Positions 9,770-18,847 of a DNA stretch of 64,000 nt are shown piece after piece (positions within the stretch are counted from its first letter, which is position 1; every line of letters starts with the position of its first letter). The position numbers and the translations under genes were made by a program. The notes under the pieces were generated by a model that searched no databases, was not told where the DNA came from, and was given only the letters and a program-made list of their open reading frames with translations. Source of the DNA: Cytobacillus dafuensis (GTDB taxonomy: Bacteria; Bacillota; Bacilli; Bacillales; Cytobacillaceae); contig NZ_CP042593.1 in the NCBI RefSeq assembly GCF_007995155.1, positions 2,150,001 to 2,214,000 of the forward strand. The letters run 5' to 3'.

Positions 9770-10729
9770 GTGGACATCATGAATCTTCTAGTTATCATCG
9801 TATCTTCAACAATGCTTTGGGCTGCACCACTTATTTTCACTGCATTAGGTGGTACCTTTTCTGAACGTTCCGGAGTTGTTAACATTGGATTGGAAGGGTT
9901 AATGGTTATTGGCGCTTTTACTGCAATTGTTTTTAATTTAACCTTTGCAGATACTTTTGGAGACTTGACCCCTTGGATTTCATTATTAGCAGCCATGGTT
10001 GTAGGAGCTCTTTTGTCTGTTCTTCACGCTGTGGCATCTATAACATTTAGAGCTGATCAGGTTGTTTCTGGGGTAGCTATTAACTTATTAGCACTTGGAT
10101 TGTCCTTATTCCTTGTCAAATTTATTTATGGAAAAGGTCAAACAGATGCGATACAAAAATCTTTTCACAAGGTTGATATTCCTTTTTTAAGTGATATCCC
10201 AGTAATTGGGGATATATTCTTTTCAAACACGTACTATACATCCTTTGTGGCAATTATTGTTGCTTTTATTGTTTGGTATGTTATTTTTAAAACGCCATTC
10301 GGATTAAGGCTGCGTGCAGTCGGGGAACACCCTATGGCAGCTGACACAATGGGAATTAATGTAACAAAGATTCGTTATATTGCAGTTATTCTATCTGGTG
10401 CACTTGGCGGAATAGGAGGCGGAGTTTATGCTCAATCCATTACTTCTGATTTCAGTCACGCAACGATTAGCGGACAAGGATTTATGGCACTTGCAGCTAT
10501 GATCTTCGGTAAATGGCATCCTTTAGGTGCGATGGGGGCTGCATTGTTCTTCGGATTTGCACAAAGCTTAAGTATTATTGGTTCAAGCTTACCATTCTTA
10601 GAAAATATTCCGAATTTCTATTTATTGATTGCACCATATGTCCTGACTATTCTTGCATTAACAGGATTTATCGGCCGTGCAGATGCACCTAAAGCATTAG
10701 GTACTCCTTATATAAAAGGAAATAGGTAA
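9770..10729 (+). CDS. nupQ: Nucleoside ABC transporter permease, second subunit
   Basis: A 319-residue permease of the same family as the preceding gene, starting with GTG immediately after its stop and preceded by AAGGGGGTGA. It has about 8-9 membrane segments, the family motif VVNIGLEGLMV near residue 40 and the loop RLRAVGEHPMAADTMGINV. It forms the heterodimeric channel with NupP. The four-gene set (binding lipoprotein, double ATPase, two permeases) is complete, so the importer should be functional. A strong bidirectional-looking terminator closes the operon. Confidence 0.88.
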   Translation: MDIMNLLVIIVSSTMLWAAPLIFTALGGTFSERSGVVNIGLEGLMVIGAFTAIVFNLTFADTFGDLTPWISLLAAMVVGALLSVLHAVASITFRADQVVSGVAINLLALGLSLFLVKFIYGKGQTDAIQKSFHKVDIPFLSDIPVIGDIFFSNTYYTSFVAIIVAFIVWYVIFKTPFGLRLRAVGEHPMAADTMGINVTKIRYIAVILSGALGGIGGGVYAQSITSDFSHATISGQGFMALAAMIFGKWHPLGAMGAALFFGFAQSLSIIGSSLPFLENIPNFYLLIAPYVLTILALTGFIGRADAPKALGTPYIKGNR

Positions 10730-10734
10730 TAGTC

Positions 10735-10775
10735 AAAAAAGACCTCTAAAAATATTATAGAGGTCTTTTTTGTTA
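10735..10775 (+). terminator. Terminator after nupQ
   Basis: The 14-bp stem AAAAAAGACCTCTA/TAGAGGTCTTTTTT has a short A/T loop. Confidence 0.9.
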
Positions 10776-10921
10776 TTTCATTCCAGTTCCCAACTTGAAA
10801 ATAAGAAATAGGGCAGGTTATAGTTAGAATATGATTAATTCAAGGGAGATTGTAGACAATAACCTTTGAAGATGCTACATATGCTTTAAAAAAATACGTA
10901 AATTGCAGGGAGGATAGAAAA

Positions 10922-12199
10922 ATGGATTTATTAACAGAATCTGTTAAATCAATGAACGGTTATAAGCTCCATATTGTTAATACAGATAAATATAAAACGA
11001 ATACAATTGTTTGGAAAATGAAAGCGCCATTAAATAAAGAATCAGTAACCTTTAGAGCCTTATTACCCTATGTCTTACAAAGCAATAGTGAAAGCTATCC
11101 AACTACTGGAAAGCTTAGAACGTATTTAGATGAGCTTTATGGAGCAACTCTTTTTGTGGATTTAGCAAAAAAAGGTGAGTATCATATTATCAGTTTTTCA
11201 ATGGAAGTTGCAAACGAAAAGTTTTTAGCTGACAGCTCAGCTCTGTTGAAAAAAGCATTTCAGTTTTTAGCGGAAATTTTAACAAAGCCTAATGTTCAAG
11301 GAGAATCATTTGAAAAAGAGACGGTGGAGAAGGAAAAAAGAACATTAAAGCAAAGAATTCAGTCCGTTTTTGACGATAAAATGCGTTACTCAAACTTTCG
11401 TCTAATTCAAGAAATGTGTGAAGAGGAACCATATTCTCTTCATGTTCATGGTGATAAGGATTCAGTTGACCAAATCACCGCTGAAAATCTGTATCAATAT
11501 TATAAAAATGCTTTAAGTCAAGATGAATTGGACCTTTATGTCATCGGGGATGTGGATGAAAAGGAAGTTGAGTCTTTTGCTCATGAGCTTTTGCAGTTTG
11601 AGGATCGTAAGCCACAAAGTATTAGCTACTTAAACTACAGTAGAAAAAACAATGTTCATGAAGTAAAAGAAGAGCAGGATGTTAAGCAAGGAAAACTTAA
11701 TATCGGGTATCGTACCAATGTAGTATATGGAGACGAAGATTATTATGCATTACAAGTATTCAATGGAATATTTGGAGGGTTCTCTCATTCTAAGCTTTTT
11801 ATTAACGTAAGGGAAAAAGCCAGTCTTGCCTACTATGCTTCAAGTAGACTAGAGAGCCATAAAGGATTAATGATGGTTATGTCTGGCATTGAGAATAAAA
11901 ATTATGATCAGGCTATTAGTATTATCAATGCTCAAATGGAAGCAATGAAAAATGGAGACTTTACAGATGATGAACTTGTACAGACAAAAGCAGTAATAAA
12001 AAATCAGTTGCTTGAGACGATTGATACTGCTAGAGGGATCGTTGAAATTCTATATCATAATGTTGTTTCCAAGAAGGATGTTACCATCAATGATTGGATG
12101 GAGAAAATGGATAGCACTTCAAAGGACGAAATTGTTGCAGTTGCAAGTAAAGTAACTTTAGATACCATTTACTTTTTAACTGGAAAGGAGGAAAAATAA
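10922..12199 (+). CDS. ymfF: M16-like protein YmfF, EF-P modification associated
   Basis: A 425-residue member of the insulinase-like M16 family. The N-terminal region lacks the HxxEH zinc motif expected of an active subunit, so it is probably the non-catalytic partner of the next gene product, like paired M16B proteins. Its start has GGGAGGA upstream. It abuts ymfH with no gap. Genetic work in B. subtilis links ymfF, ymfH and ymfI to 5-aminopentanol modification of elongation factor P; the exact role of the peptidase-like pair is not settled. Confidence 0.87.
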   Translation: MDLLTESVKSMNGYKLHIVNTDKYKTNTIVWKMKAPLNKESVTFRALLPYVLQSNSESYPTTGKLRTYLDELYGATLFVDLAKKGEYHIISFSMEVANEKFLADSSALLKKAFQFLAEILTKPNVQGESFEKETVEKEKRTLKQRIQSVFDDKMRYSNFRLIQEMCEEEPYSLHVHGDKDSVDQITAENLYQYYKNALSQDELDLYVIGDVDEKEVESFAHELLQFEDRKPQSISYLNYSRKNNVHEVKEEQDVKQGKLNIGYRTNVVYGDEDYYALQVFNGIFGGFSHSKLFINVREKASLAYYASSRLESHKGLMMVMSGIENKNYDQAISIINAQMEAMKNGDFTDDELVQTKAVIKNQLLETIDTARGIVEILYHNVVSKKDVTINDWMEKMDSTSKDEIVAVASKVTLDTIYFLTGKEEK

Positions 12200-13489
12200 A
12201 TGGAAAAAATCACTTTCGATCAGTTACAGGAAGAATTGTTTTATGAAAAGCTTGAAAATGGTCTAGATGTGTATATTCTTCCGAAAGCTGGCTTTAACAA
12301 AACATATGCGACCTTTACAACAAAATATGGTTCGATCGATGATCATTTCCTCCCGCCGGGGAAGGAAGAAAGTGTGAAGGTTCCTGATGGAATCGCCCAC
12401 TTTCTAGAGCATAAGCTTTTTGAAAAGGAAGATGGTGATGTTTTTCAGCAATTTAGTAAGCAAGGTGCATCTGCCAATGCATTTACTTCTTTTACGAGAA
12501 CTGCTTATTTATTTTCTAGTACATCAAATGTGGAAAAAAATCTTGAAACTTTAATTGATTTTGTTCAAGAGCCATATTTTACTGAAAAAACGGTTGAGAA
12601 GGAAAAAGGAATCATAGGGCAAGAGATCACAATGTATGACGACAATCCGGACTGGAGACTGTATTTTGGATTAATTCAAAATATGTATAAAAATCATCCT
12701 GTGAAAATTGATATTGCCGGGACGATTGATTCAATTTCCCATATTACGAAAGATATGCTCTATGAGTGCTACCATACATTTTATCATCCGAGCAATATGC
12801 TATTATTTATCGTTGGCCCAATTGAACCAAATCAAATAATGAATCTTGTTAAGGATAACCAAGGAAAAAAGGAATATAGTGAATTACCAGAAATCAAACG
12901 CCTTTTTGAAGAAGAACCAACAGTCGTTGCAGAGGAAAAACAAGTTCTGCAAATGAATGTCCAAACATCAAAATGTTTAGTAGGTATAAAGGCAAAAAAT
13001 GTTAATCAATCTGGAGAAGAAATGCTGAAGATGGAGCTTTGTATAAATGTTATGCTAGATATATTGTTTGGAAAAAGCTCTGATCATTATAGCTTATTAT
13101 ATAATGAAGGATTAATTGATGACTCGTTCTCGTATGATTATACCCAGGAAGCTGGTTTTGGTTTTGCGATGGTCGGTGGAGACACAGATGATCCTGATCG
13201 ATTAGCCGATTCTCTAAAGAGTATCTTATTAAAAGGGAAAGAGAACGGTGTTATTACGAATGAAAGTTTAGAGAGAACAAAAAAGAAAAAAATTGGTGCT
13301 TTCCTTCGCGCCATTAATTCTCCTGAATACATTGCTAACCAGTTTACAAGGTATGCTTTTAATGAAATGAATTTATTTGATGTTGTTCCAACTCTTGAAG
13401 GAATTACGTTAGAAGATATTGAAGTCGCTGCGAATGAGCTATTATCTGAAGACAGATTTACGGTTTGTCAAGTTGTGCCTAAAAGATAA
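12200..13489 (+). CDS. ymfH: M16 zinc peptidase YmfH, EF-P modification associated
   Basis: A 429-residue M16 peptidase with an intact inverted zinc site HFLEH (His67, Glu70, His71) and a downstream Glu in TVEKEKGIIGQEI about 75 residues later. It starts right after the ymfF stop, preceded by AAAGGAGG, and likely forms a heterodimer with YmfF, supplying the active site. The protein shows no signal peptide, so cytosolic action is expected. In B. subtilis it belongs with ymfI to the EF-P 5-aminopentanol pathway. Confidence 0.88.
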   Translation: MEKITFDQLQEELFYEKLENGLDVYILPKAGFNKTYATFTTKYGSIDDHFLPPGKEESVKVPDGIAHFLEHKLFEKEDGDVFQQFSKQGASANAFTSFTRTAYLFSSTSNVEKNLETLIDFVQEPYFTEKTVEKEKGIIGQEITMYDDNPDWRLYFGLIQNMYKNHPVKIDIAGTIDSISHITKDMLYECYHTFYHPSNMLLFIVGPIEPNQIMNLVKDNQGKKEYSELPEIKRLFEEEPTVVAEEKQVLQMNVQTSKCLVGIKAKNVNQSGEEMLKMELCINVMLDILFGKSSDHYSLLYNEGLIDDSFSYDYTQEAGFGFAMVGGDTDDPDRLADSLKSILLKGKENGVITNESLERTKKKKIGAFLRAINSPEYIANQFTRYAFNEMNLFDVVPTLEGITLEDIEVAANELLSEDRFTVCQVVPKR

Positions 13490-13551
13490 AATGTAAATAA
13501 AAAATCTTTGCATTTTCTAAATTATTCTTATACAAAATGATAAAAATGAAC

Positions 13552-13580
13552 AGCGCCTTTTATGGCGCTTTATTTCTTTA
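13552..13580 (+). terminator. Weak terminator after ymfH
   Basis: The stem AGCGCC/GGCGCT is followed by TTATTTCTTT. Confidence 0.55.
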
Positions 13581-13635
13581 AGAACTAAGAATAGCTTTGC
13601 TATTTCTTTGTCAATTGAAAAATGGAGTGGGAGAT

Positions 13636-14358
13636 ATGAAGAAACATGTATTAATAACTGGAGCGAGCGGTGGAATAGGGGGAGCCATCGCAGTTAAATT
13701 AGCGGAGGAAGGTTATCATTTATATTTACATTATCACGAGAATAAAAAGGCTATAGAGGATCTCTTGGTACGCCTTGAACCTTTTGGTGGAGAATATATA
13801 CCAATTCAAGCAGATTTGTCTTCCAAAAAGGGATATAAAAAAGTAGTAAAAAATATTTTTTCACTTGATGCAATCATTCATAATAGCGGAGTAAGTCACT
13901 ATGGTCTTTTATATGAGCTTGACGATGATGTAGCTGAATCATTAATTAATCTTCATGTGGCAACTCCGCTGCTGCTTACGAAGCAGCTCATTCCAAAATT
14001 GCTGTCAAAAGGGAGTGGCAATATTATTGTTATATCCTCTATTTGGGGGCAAACTGGAGCGGCTTGTGAAGTGGCCTATTCAACCGTTAAAGGTGCTCAA
14101 ATCGCGTTTGTAAAGGCACTGAGTAAGGAGCTAGCCTTTAATGGTATTAGAGTTAATGCCGTAGCTCCTGGTGCAGTACAAACAGCCATGATGAAGGGCT
14201 TTTCATTCGAGGAGCTAGAGACGATAAAAAATGAAATACCGATGGGCAAACTTGCCTCTCCGGAGAATATAGCTGATTCCGTATCATTTCTTTTATCGGA
14301 AAAATCATCTTATATTACTGGTCAAGTACTGGCTGTTAACGGTGGATGGTATACATAA
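13636..14358 (+). CDS. ymfI: SDR reductase YmfI (EF-P 5-aminopentanone reductase)
   Basis: A 240-residue short-chain dehydrogenase/reductase. It has the NAD(P)-binding GASGGIGG (about residues 10-17), a catalytic Ser in VISSIWG, and YSTVK for the Tyr-xxx-Lys pair. In B. subtilis YmfI reduces the 5-aminopentanone group on EF-P Lys to 5-aminopentanol. The start at ATG 13636 is chosen because GGAG lies 8 bp upstream and the length fits; an upstream TTG would add 13 non-conserved residues. A repeat element begins exactly at the stop codon. Confidence 0.88.
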   Translation: MKKHVLITGASGGIGGAIAVKLAEEGYHLYLHYHENKKAIEDLLVRLEPFGGEYIPIQADLSSKKGYKKVVKNIFSLDAIIHNSGVSHYGLLYELDDDVAESLINLHVATPLLLTKQLIPKLLSKGSGNIIVISSIWGQTGAACEVAYSTVKGAQIAFVKALSKELAFNGIRVNAVAPGAVQTAMMKGFSFEELETIKNEIPMGKLASPENIADSVSFLLSEKSSYITGQVLAVNGGWYT

Positions 14359-14575
14359 AGTGAAACTTCCATCAGTGAGGGGTTTTTCATCTCCCACTGA
14401 TGGTTAGTTGCGGCCCACAGGAAGTGGGTCACAGACGTTGCCACACGATGTGGCGCTTTTAGTCTGTGTTCATTTTACGGGCTTTTACGGGCAGTTTCCC
14501 CCACCTATCTTCCTCGCTTCACTCTCAATCTTGAGGTGGTGGTCATACTGCCCGTTAATGCGGGATAAAATTGAC
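14356..14575 (-). repeat. Structured repeat, inverted copy A (pairs with 31540-31714)
   Basis: Read on the minus strand, this segment shares with 31540-31714 the order TTAACGGGCAGT ... ACTGCCCGTAAA ... AACTAACCATCAGTGG ... CACTGATGGAAG-TTCACTTTAT. The stem ACGGGCAGT/ACTGCCCGT (14487-14495 and 14547-14555) and the terminal CCATCAGTG/CACTGATGG stem are kept while the interior differs. Copy A has an extra block at about 14410-14475 with hairpins CCCAC/GTGGG and GCCAC/GTGGC and an outer CACAGAC/GTCTGTG stem. Paired end hairpins recall IS200/IS605-derived non-autonomous elements, but no transposase is present. This 313-bp gap holds no gene. Confidence 0.65.
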
Positions 14576-14671
14576 ACATAGCAAATATAAAGCATGAATA
14601 TTTTTCTCTCTAATAAACAAAATAACAATGTACAGTGGTGTACAACATAGTTTTTTGAAGGAGGATAATTC

Positions 14672-14932
14672 ATGTCTGTAATTGATAATTGGCAGCAGTG
14701 GAAAGACTTCCTTGGTGATCGTTTAGATCAGGGACAGCAGCAAGGAATGAATAAAGAAACAGTTAATCAACTTGCCTATCAAATCGGTGATTACTTAGCC
14801 AGGCAGGTAGATCCGAAAAATGAACAACAAAGAGTTCTTTCTGATATGTGGTCTGTTGCGGATAAAGATGAACAAATGGCAATTGCACATGTAATGGTGA
14901 AACTTGTCGAGAACAACAGTACACAACAATAA
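14672..14932 (+). CDS. ymfJ: DUF3243 protein YmfJ
   Basis: An 86-residue soluble protein rich in Gln and Asp, recognised as the YmfJ/DUF3243 family by its sequence (DNWQQWKDFLGDRLDQGQ at the N-terminus) and its place between ymfI and ymfK. GAAGGAGGAT precedes the ATG. Helical, no signal peptide, no Cys. Function unknown. A terminator follows, so it may be a single transcription unit. Confidence 0.85.
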   Translation: MSVIDNWQQWKDFLGDRLDQGQQQGMNKETVNQLAYQIGDYLARQVDPKNEQQRVLSDMWSVADKDEQMAIAHVMVKLVENNSTQQ

Positions 14933-14946
14933 TTTAGGAATGAAGA

Positions 14947-14970
14947 AGAGAGGGAGCCCCTCTCTTTTTT
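14947..14970 (+). terminator. Terminator after ymfJ
   Basis: The stem AGAGAGGG/CCCTCTCT with loop AGC is followed by T residues. Confidence 0.88.
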
Positions 14971-15135
14971 CAGTTGAATATGAATAATTTACTTTTTTAC
15001 GTTATCGAGTCGGTTTTTCCTTTCATCTTTTTATGAAATCATATATTATAATAATGGTATTATATTGAGGTCAAATCATTGGTTCTATTGTATTTTAAAA
15101 AATAAAGAAGAACGGAACTAAAGGGGTGGGGCCTA

Positions 15136-15930
15136 TTGGGTAAAACAGAGTGGTATTTAGAGTACGAAATTCAAAAGAACCGACCTGGTTTGCTAGGTGA
15201 TATTTCGTCCCTTTTAGGAATGCTTTCAATTAACATAGTAACAATTAATGGTGTCGATGAAGGCCGAAGGGGATTGCTTATACTAGCAAAAAACAATGAA
15301 CAAATTGTTCGCTTAGAGTCTATTTTACAGACAATGGATACAATAAAATTAATTAAACTGCGTGAACCAAAATTGAGGGATCGTCTCGCTGTTCGTCATG
15401 GAAGATACATACAAAGAGATGCGGATGATAAGAAAACATTCCGATTCGTAAGGGACGAGCTTGGACTATTAGTTGACTTTATGGCAGAATTATTTAAGCA
15501 AGATGGACACAAACTAATAGGAATAAGAGGAATGCCTCGTGTAGGAAAAACGGAGTCTATCGTCGCTTCAAGTGTATGTGCGAATAAAAGGTGGTTGTTT
15601 GTTTCTTCCACTCTTTTAAAACAAACGATACGCAGCCAATTGATTCATGATGAGTATAATGAGAACAATTTGTTTATTATTGATGGAATTGTATCATCAA
15701 GACGAGCAAATGAGCGTCATTGGCAGCTTATTCGTGAAATTATGCATATGAATGCTGTGAAAGTAGTAGAGCACCCAGATATTTTTGTTGAAAATACTGA
15801 GTATTCTATTGAAGATTTTGATTATATTATTGAACTGCGCAATGATCCTGAAGAAGAAATAAAATATGATATTGTCGATAAAACAAGGATGATCTCCGAG
15901 AATGATTTTGGAGGCTTTGATTTTTCGTGA
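15136..15930 (+). CDS. ymfK: DUF3388 protein YmfK (ACT-like plus P-loop)
   Basis: A 264-residue protein of the YmfK/DUF3388 family. The first 75 residues look like an ACT domain (NRPGLLGDISSLLGMLSINI), a small-molecule-binding fold. A clear P-loop, GMPRVGKT (residues 132-139), follows, so the second half probably binds nucleotide. The start is TTG, with AAGGGGTGGGG upstream. It lies directly before rodZ and may be co-transcribed. Function is not established. Confidence 0.83.
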   Translation: MGKTEWYLEYEIQKNRPGLLGDISSLLGMLSINIVTINGVDEGRRGLLILAKNNEQIVRLESILQTMDTIKLIKLREPKLRDRLAVRHGRYIQRDADDKKTFRFVRDELGLLVDFMAELFKQDGHKLIGIRGMPRVGKTESIVASSVCANKRWLFVSSTLLKQTIRSQLIHDEYNENNLFIIDGIVSSRRANERHWQLIREIMHMNAVKVVEHPDIFVENTEYSIEDFDYIIELRNDPEEEIKYDIVDKTRMISENDFGGFDFS

Positions 15931-15948
15931 GTTGGAAGGTGTTATAAA

Positions 15949-16863
15949 TTGACAGAACTCGGTAATCGGCTAAAGGAAGCCCGATTGGCTAAAAATATGA
16001 GTCTTGATGACTTGCAAGTTGCTACAAAGATTCAAAAGCGTTATTTAATTGGGATTGAAGAAGGAAACTATAGTATGATGCCTGGACAATTCTACGTACG
16101 GGCTTTTATTAAACAATACGCAGAGGCAGTAGGATTGCATCCTGAAGAGATTTTTGAACAATATAAATCTGAAATTCCGTCAACCATTAATGAAGATATC
16201 CCAGAAAAGATATCAAGAGTTCAATCTAGGGAAAATATTTCTTCAGGTAATTCGAGAGTATTTGATATTCTTCCGAAATTATTAATTGCTCTCTTTGTTA
16301 TTGGTGCTGCAGCTGCTTTATGGTATTTTTACACACAGAAAGGCAGTAATGACTCTGGAATAGAATCATCTGATAATAGTGGGACTGAAGAAGTAAAAAT
16401 AGAAGAATCGGAAGACTTCGCTAAAGATTCCGATAAAAAGAAAAAAGAAGAAAATGAAACAATTGAAAATGATAATAATTCAGATGATGAAGTTATTGGG
16501 GAGGATGAAACGGAAGTAGAACCTCCTAAACAGGAAATATCGGTTGCAGAATCAAGCGGTAGAAAAACTGTCTATGAATTAAAAAATGCTGATAAGTTCG
16601 AATTAAAAGTAGCGTCGACAGGTGAAACATGGGTTAGCATCACGAACGAAAAGGGCGAATCATTCTTTCAAGGTACTCTAACTAAAGGTGGAAACGAGAG
16701 CCAAACCTTTGATTTTTCGAAAGAAACTGAAGCCTTCATTAAAATTGGTAAATCGACTGAGACCGAAATTTATATAAATGATGAAAAAATTGAGTTTGCC
16801 ATTGATCCTGCTCAATCTGTCACACAGGATATTACCATTCGCTACTTACCGAGCAATGAATAG
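15949..16863 (+). CDS. rodZ: RodZ-like cell-shape protein (YmfM)
   Basis: A 304-residue bitopic membrane protein. The N-terminal 70 residues form a Xre-type helix-turn-helix (LGNRLKEARLAKNMSLDDLQ). A single membrane segment lies at about residues 107-127 (LPKLLIALFVIGAAAALWY). An acidic Asn/Glu-rich linker and a C-terminal DUF4115 beta domain follow outside the membrane. RodZ bridges MreB filaments and the wall-elongation machinery. The start is TTG with GGAAGGTG upstream. It lies between ymfK and pgsA as in B. subtilis. Confidence 0.9.
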   Translation: MTELGNRLKEARLAKNMSLDDLQVATKIQKRYLIGIEEGNYSMMPGQFYVRAFIKQYAEAVGLHPEEIFEQYKSEIPSTINEDIPEKISRVQSRENISSGNSRVFDILPKLLIALFVIGAAAALWYFYTQKGSNDSGIESSDNSGTEEVKIEESEDFAKDSDKKKKEENETIENDNNSDDEVIGEDETEVEPPKQEISVAESSGRKTVYELKNADKFELKVASTGETWVSITNEKGESFFQGTLTKGGNESQTFDFSKETEAFIKIGKSTETEIYINDEKIEFAIDPAQSVTQDITIRYLPSNE

Positions 16864-16886
16864 TCATCATTTTGATGACTATTTTC
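16859..16886 (+). terminator. Hairpin overlapping the rodZ stop codon
   Basis: An 11-bp stem AATAGTCATCA/TGATGACTATT with loop TTT is followed by TTTCG. It lies only about 30 bp before pgsA, so it may reduce read-through into it. Confidence 0.6.
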
Positions 16887-16913
16887 GCTTTATCACGAAT
16901 ACGGAGGAAAATC

Positions 16914-17492
16914 ATGAATCTGCCAAATAAAATAACTATCTCAAGAATTTGCTTAATCCCGCTTTTTTTGATTGTGATGCTCGTTCCTTTTGAATGGGGA
17001 GATGTTTCGTTATTAGGTACTACTCTTCCTGTCACACATCTGGTCGGAGCATTGATTTTTATTTTTGCTTCTGCAACAGACTGGATTGATGGCCATTATG
17101 CAAGGAAGCTTAACCTTGTTACAAATTTCGGAAAATTTCTTGATCCACTTGCTGATAAATTGCTTGTTTCTGCAGCATTGATTGTCCTTGTTGAATTAGG
17201 GTTTGCGCCATCTTGGATCGTTATCATTATTATTAGCCGCGAATTTGCCGTTACTGGTCTGCGTCTTCTTCTTGCAGAAGGTGGCGAGGTAGTTGCCGCT
17301 AATATGTTAGGTAAAATTAAAACATGGACACAAATTGTTGCCATTTCTGCACTGCTATTACATAATATTATTTTCGAAATGTTTTCTATCCCATTTGCAG
17401 ATATTGCCCTATGGATTGCGATGTTCTTTACCATATGGTCTGGCTGGGATTATTTTGTGAAAAATAAGCAAATATTCGATCATTCAAAATAA
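16914..17492 (+). CDS. pgsA: CDP-diacylglycerol-glycerol-3-phosphate phosphatidyltransferase
   Basis: A 192-residue integral membrane enzyme that makes phosphatidylglycerophosphate, the first committed step to phosphatidylglycerol. It carries the complete CDP-alcohol phosphotransferase signature DWIDGHYAR-x8-GKFLDPLADK (from about residue 56), with about five membrane segments. The start at ATG 16914 is chosen for the GGAGGA 8 bp upstream and the family length; an upstream in-frame start lies in the rodZ terminator. Conserved between rodZ and cinA. Confidence 0.94.
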   Translation: MNLPNKITISRICLIPLFLIVMLVPFEWGDVSLLGTTLPVTHLVGALIFIFASATDWIDGHYARKLNLVTNFGKFLDPLADKLLVSAALIVLVELGFAPSWIVIIIISREFAVTGLRLLLAEGGEVVAANMLGKIKTWTQIVAISALLLHNIIFEMFSIPFADIALWIAMFFTIWSGWDYFVKNKQIFDHSK

Positions 17493-17576
17493 AATTACTT
17501 CATATAGTTTAAGCCAATACTGGCTCGATTAGAATTTTGATCATAAAATAATCTACTTTTGTTAGGTGGCGGATCG

Positions 17577-18830
17577 ATGAATGCAGAAATCATTGCTGTT
17601 GGTTCTGAATTATTACTAGGTCAGATTGTCAATACAAATGCTCGTTTTATATCACAACAGCTTGCTGAACTAGGGATAAATGTATACTATCATACAGTTG
17701 TTGGAGATAATCCCCAACGTCTTAAGGATGCAATAGAAATTGCTGAAAGCCGTTCTAATCTTATTATTTTTACTGGAGGATTAGGTCCGACAAAGGATGA
17801 TTTGACAAAAGAAACTATTGCTCGCCATTTAAACAAACAACTAATTATGGATGAACAAGCACTAAAGCAAATTGAACTTTATTTTGAGCGTTCCAATAGA
17901 ATTATGACAGAAAATAATAAAAAGCAAGCAATTATTTTAGAAGATTCGCAAGTGTTGCCAAATGAGCATGGTATGGCTCCTGGGATGCTGCTAGATACTG
18001 ATAATCATTTGTATATGCTTCTTCCAGGGCCGCCAAAAGAAATGGAACCGATGTTTTTAAAATATGGTTATTCCATCCTTCGTACAAAGCTTCATGATGA
18101 GGATGTAATTGTTTCTAGGGTATTAAGATTTTTCGGAATCGGTGAAGCGATGTTGGAAACGGAAATTGAGGATTTGATAGATTCTCAAAGCAATCCAACT
18201 ATTGCACCGCTTGCTTCAGATGGAGAGGTCACCCTTAGATTGACTGCCAAACATAATCAAAAGGAAACTGCACTGCAGTTATTAGATGAAACAGAGGAAG
18301 CAATACTATCCCGTGTCGGTCATTATTTTTATGGTTATGATGATACATCCCTTATGAATGAGACTGTAAAATTGTTAAATGACAAAGCACTAACGATTAG
18401 TTGTGCGGAAAGTTTAACGGGAGGTATGTTCCAGCAGGAAATTACATCCATACCAGGTGCAAGTGCTATTCTCAAAGGCGGTGTTGTTTGCTATACGAAT
18501 GAAGTAAAGACTAATGTTCTTAATATCTCTAAAAAGACAATTGAGGAAGAAGGCGTCGTAAGCGCACAGTGTGCTTTAGAATTAGCAGAAAATGTTTCTA
18601 AAATGATGAATGCTGATATTGGTATTAGCTTTACTGGAGTTGCAGGACCTGATCAACTCGAAGGAAAGACCATAGGAACCGTTTATATAGGAATTTTCAT
18701 AAATGGGCAACCGATTCATGTAGAAGAACTTAATTTTGGAGGAACGAGAGAATCCATTCGTGCAAGAAGTGTAAAATATGGATGTTACCTTTTAATAAAG
18801 AGTTTGAAAAGAAATCAGAGTGCGAAATAA
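17577..18830 (+). CDS. cinA: CinA-family competence/damage protein
   Basis: A 417-residue two-domain protein. The N-terminal MoCF/COG1058 domain has [13 protein letters not shown]; the C-terminal CinA domain (from about residue 260) has [11 protein letters not shown] and [10 protein letters not shown], typical of nicotinamide-nucleotide amidase folds. CinA proteins are linked to pyridine-nucleotide repair and are co-regulated with recA in competence in some Firmicutes. The start at ATG 17577 has AGGTGG 7 bp upstream and gives the B. subtilis-like length. Confidence 0.92.
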   Translation: MNAEIIAVGSELLLGQIVNTNARFISQQLAELGINVYYHTVVGDNPQRLKDAIEIAESRSNLIIFTGGLGPTKDDLTKETIARHLNKQLIMDEQALKQIELYFERSNRIMTENNKKQAIILEDSQVLPNEHGMAPGMLLDTDNHLYMLLPGPPKEMEPMFLKYGYSILRTKLHDEDVIVSRVLRFFGIGEAMLETEIEDLIDSQSNPTIAPLASDGEVTLRLTAKHNQKETALQLLDETEEAILSRVGHYFYGYDDTSLMNETVKLLNDKALTISCAESLTGGMFQQEITSIPGASAILKGGVVCYTNEVKTNVLNISKKTIEEEGVVSAQCALELAENVSKMMNADIGISFTGVAGPDQLEGKTIGTVYIGIFINGQPIHVEELNFGGTRESIRARSVKYGCYLLIKSLKRNQSAK

Positions 18831-18847
18831 GGCACTCTGGTTTTTTT
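18816..18847 (+). terminator. Terminator overlapping the cinA 3' end
   Basis: The stem CAGAGTGC/GCACTCTG is followed by GTTTTTTT. The left arm lies within the last cinA codons. Confidence 0.88.

Noticed and set aside
14356..14575. Degraded transposase gene in repeat cop A
   Set aside because: No frame in either strand shows transposase motifs; only paired hairpins are conserved.
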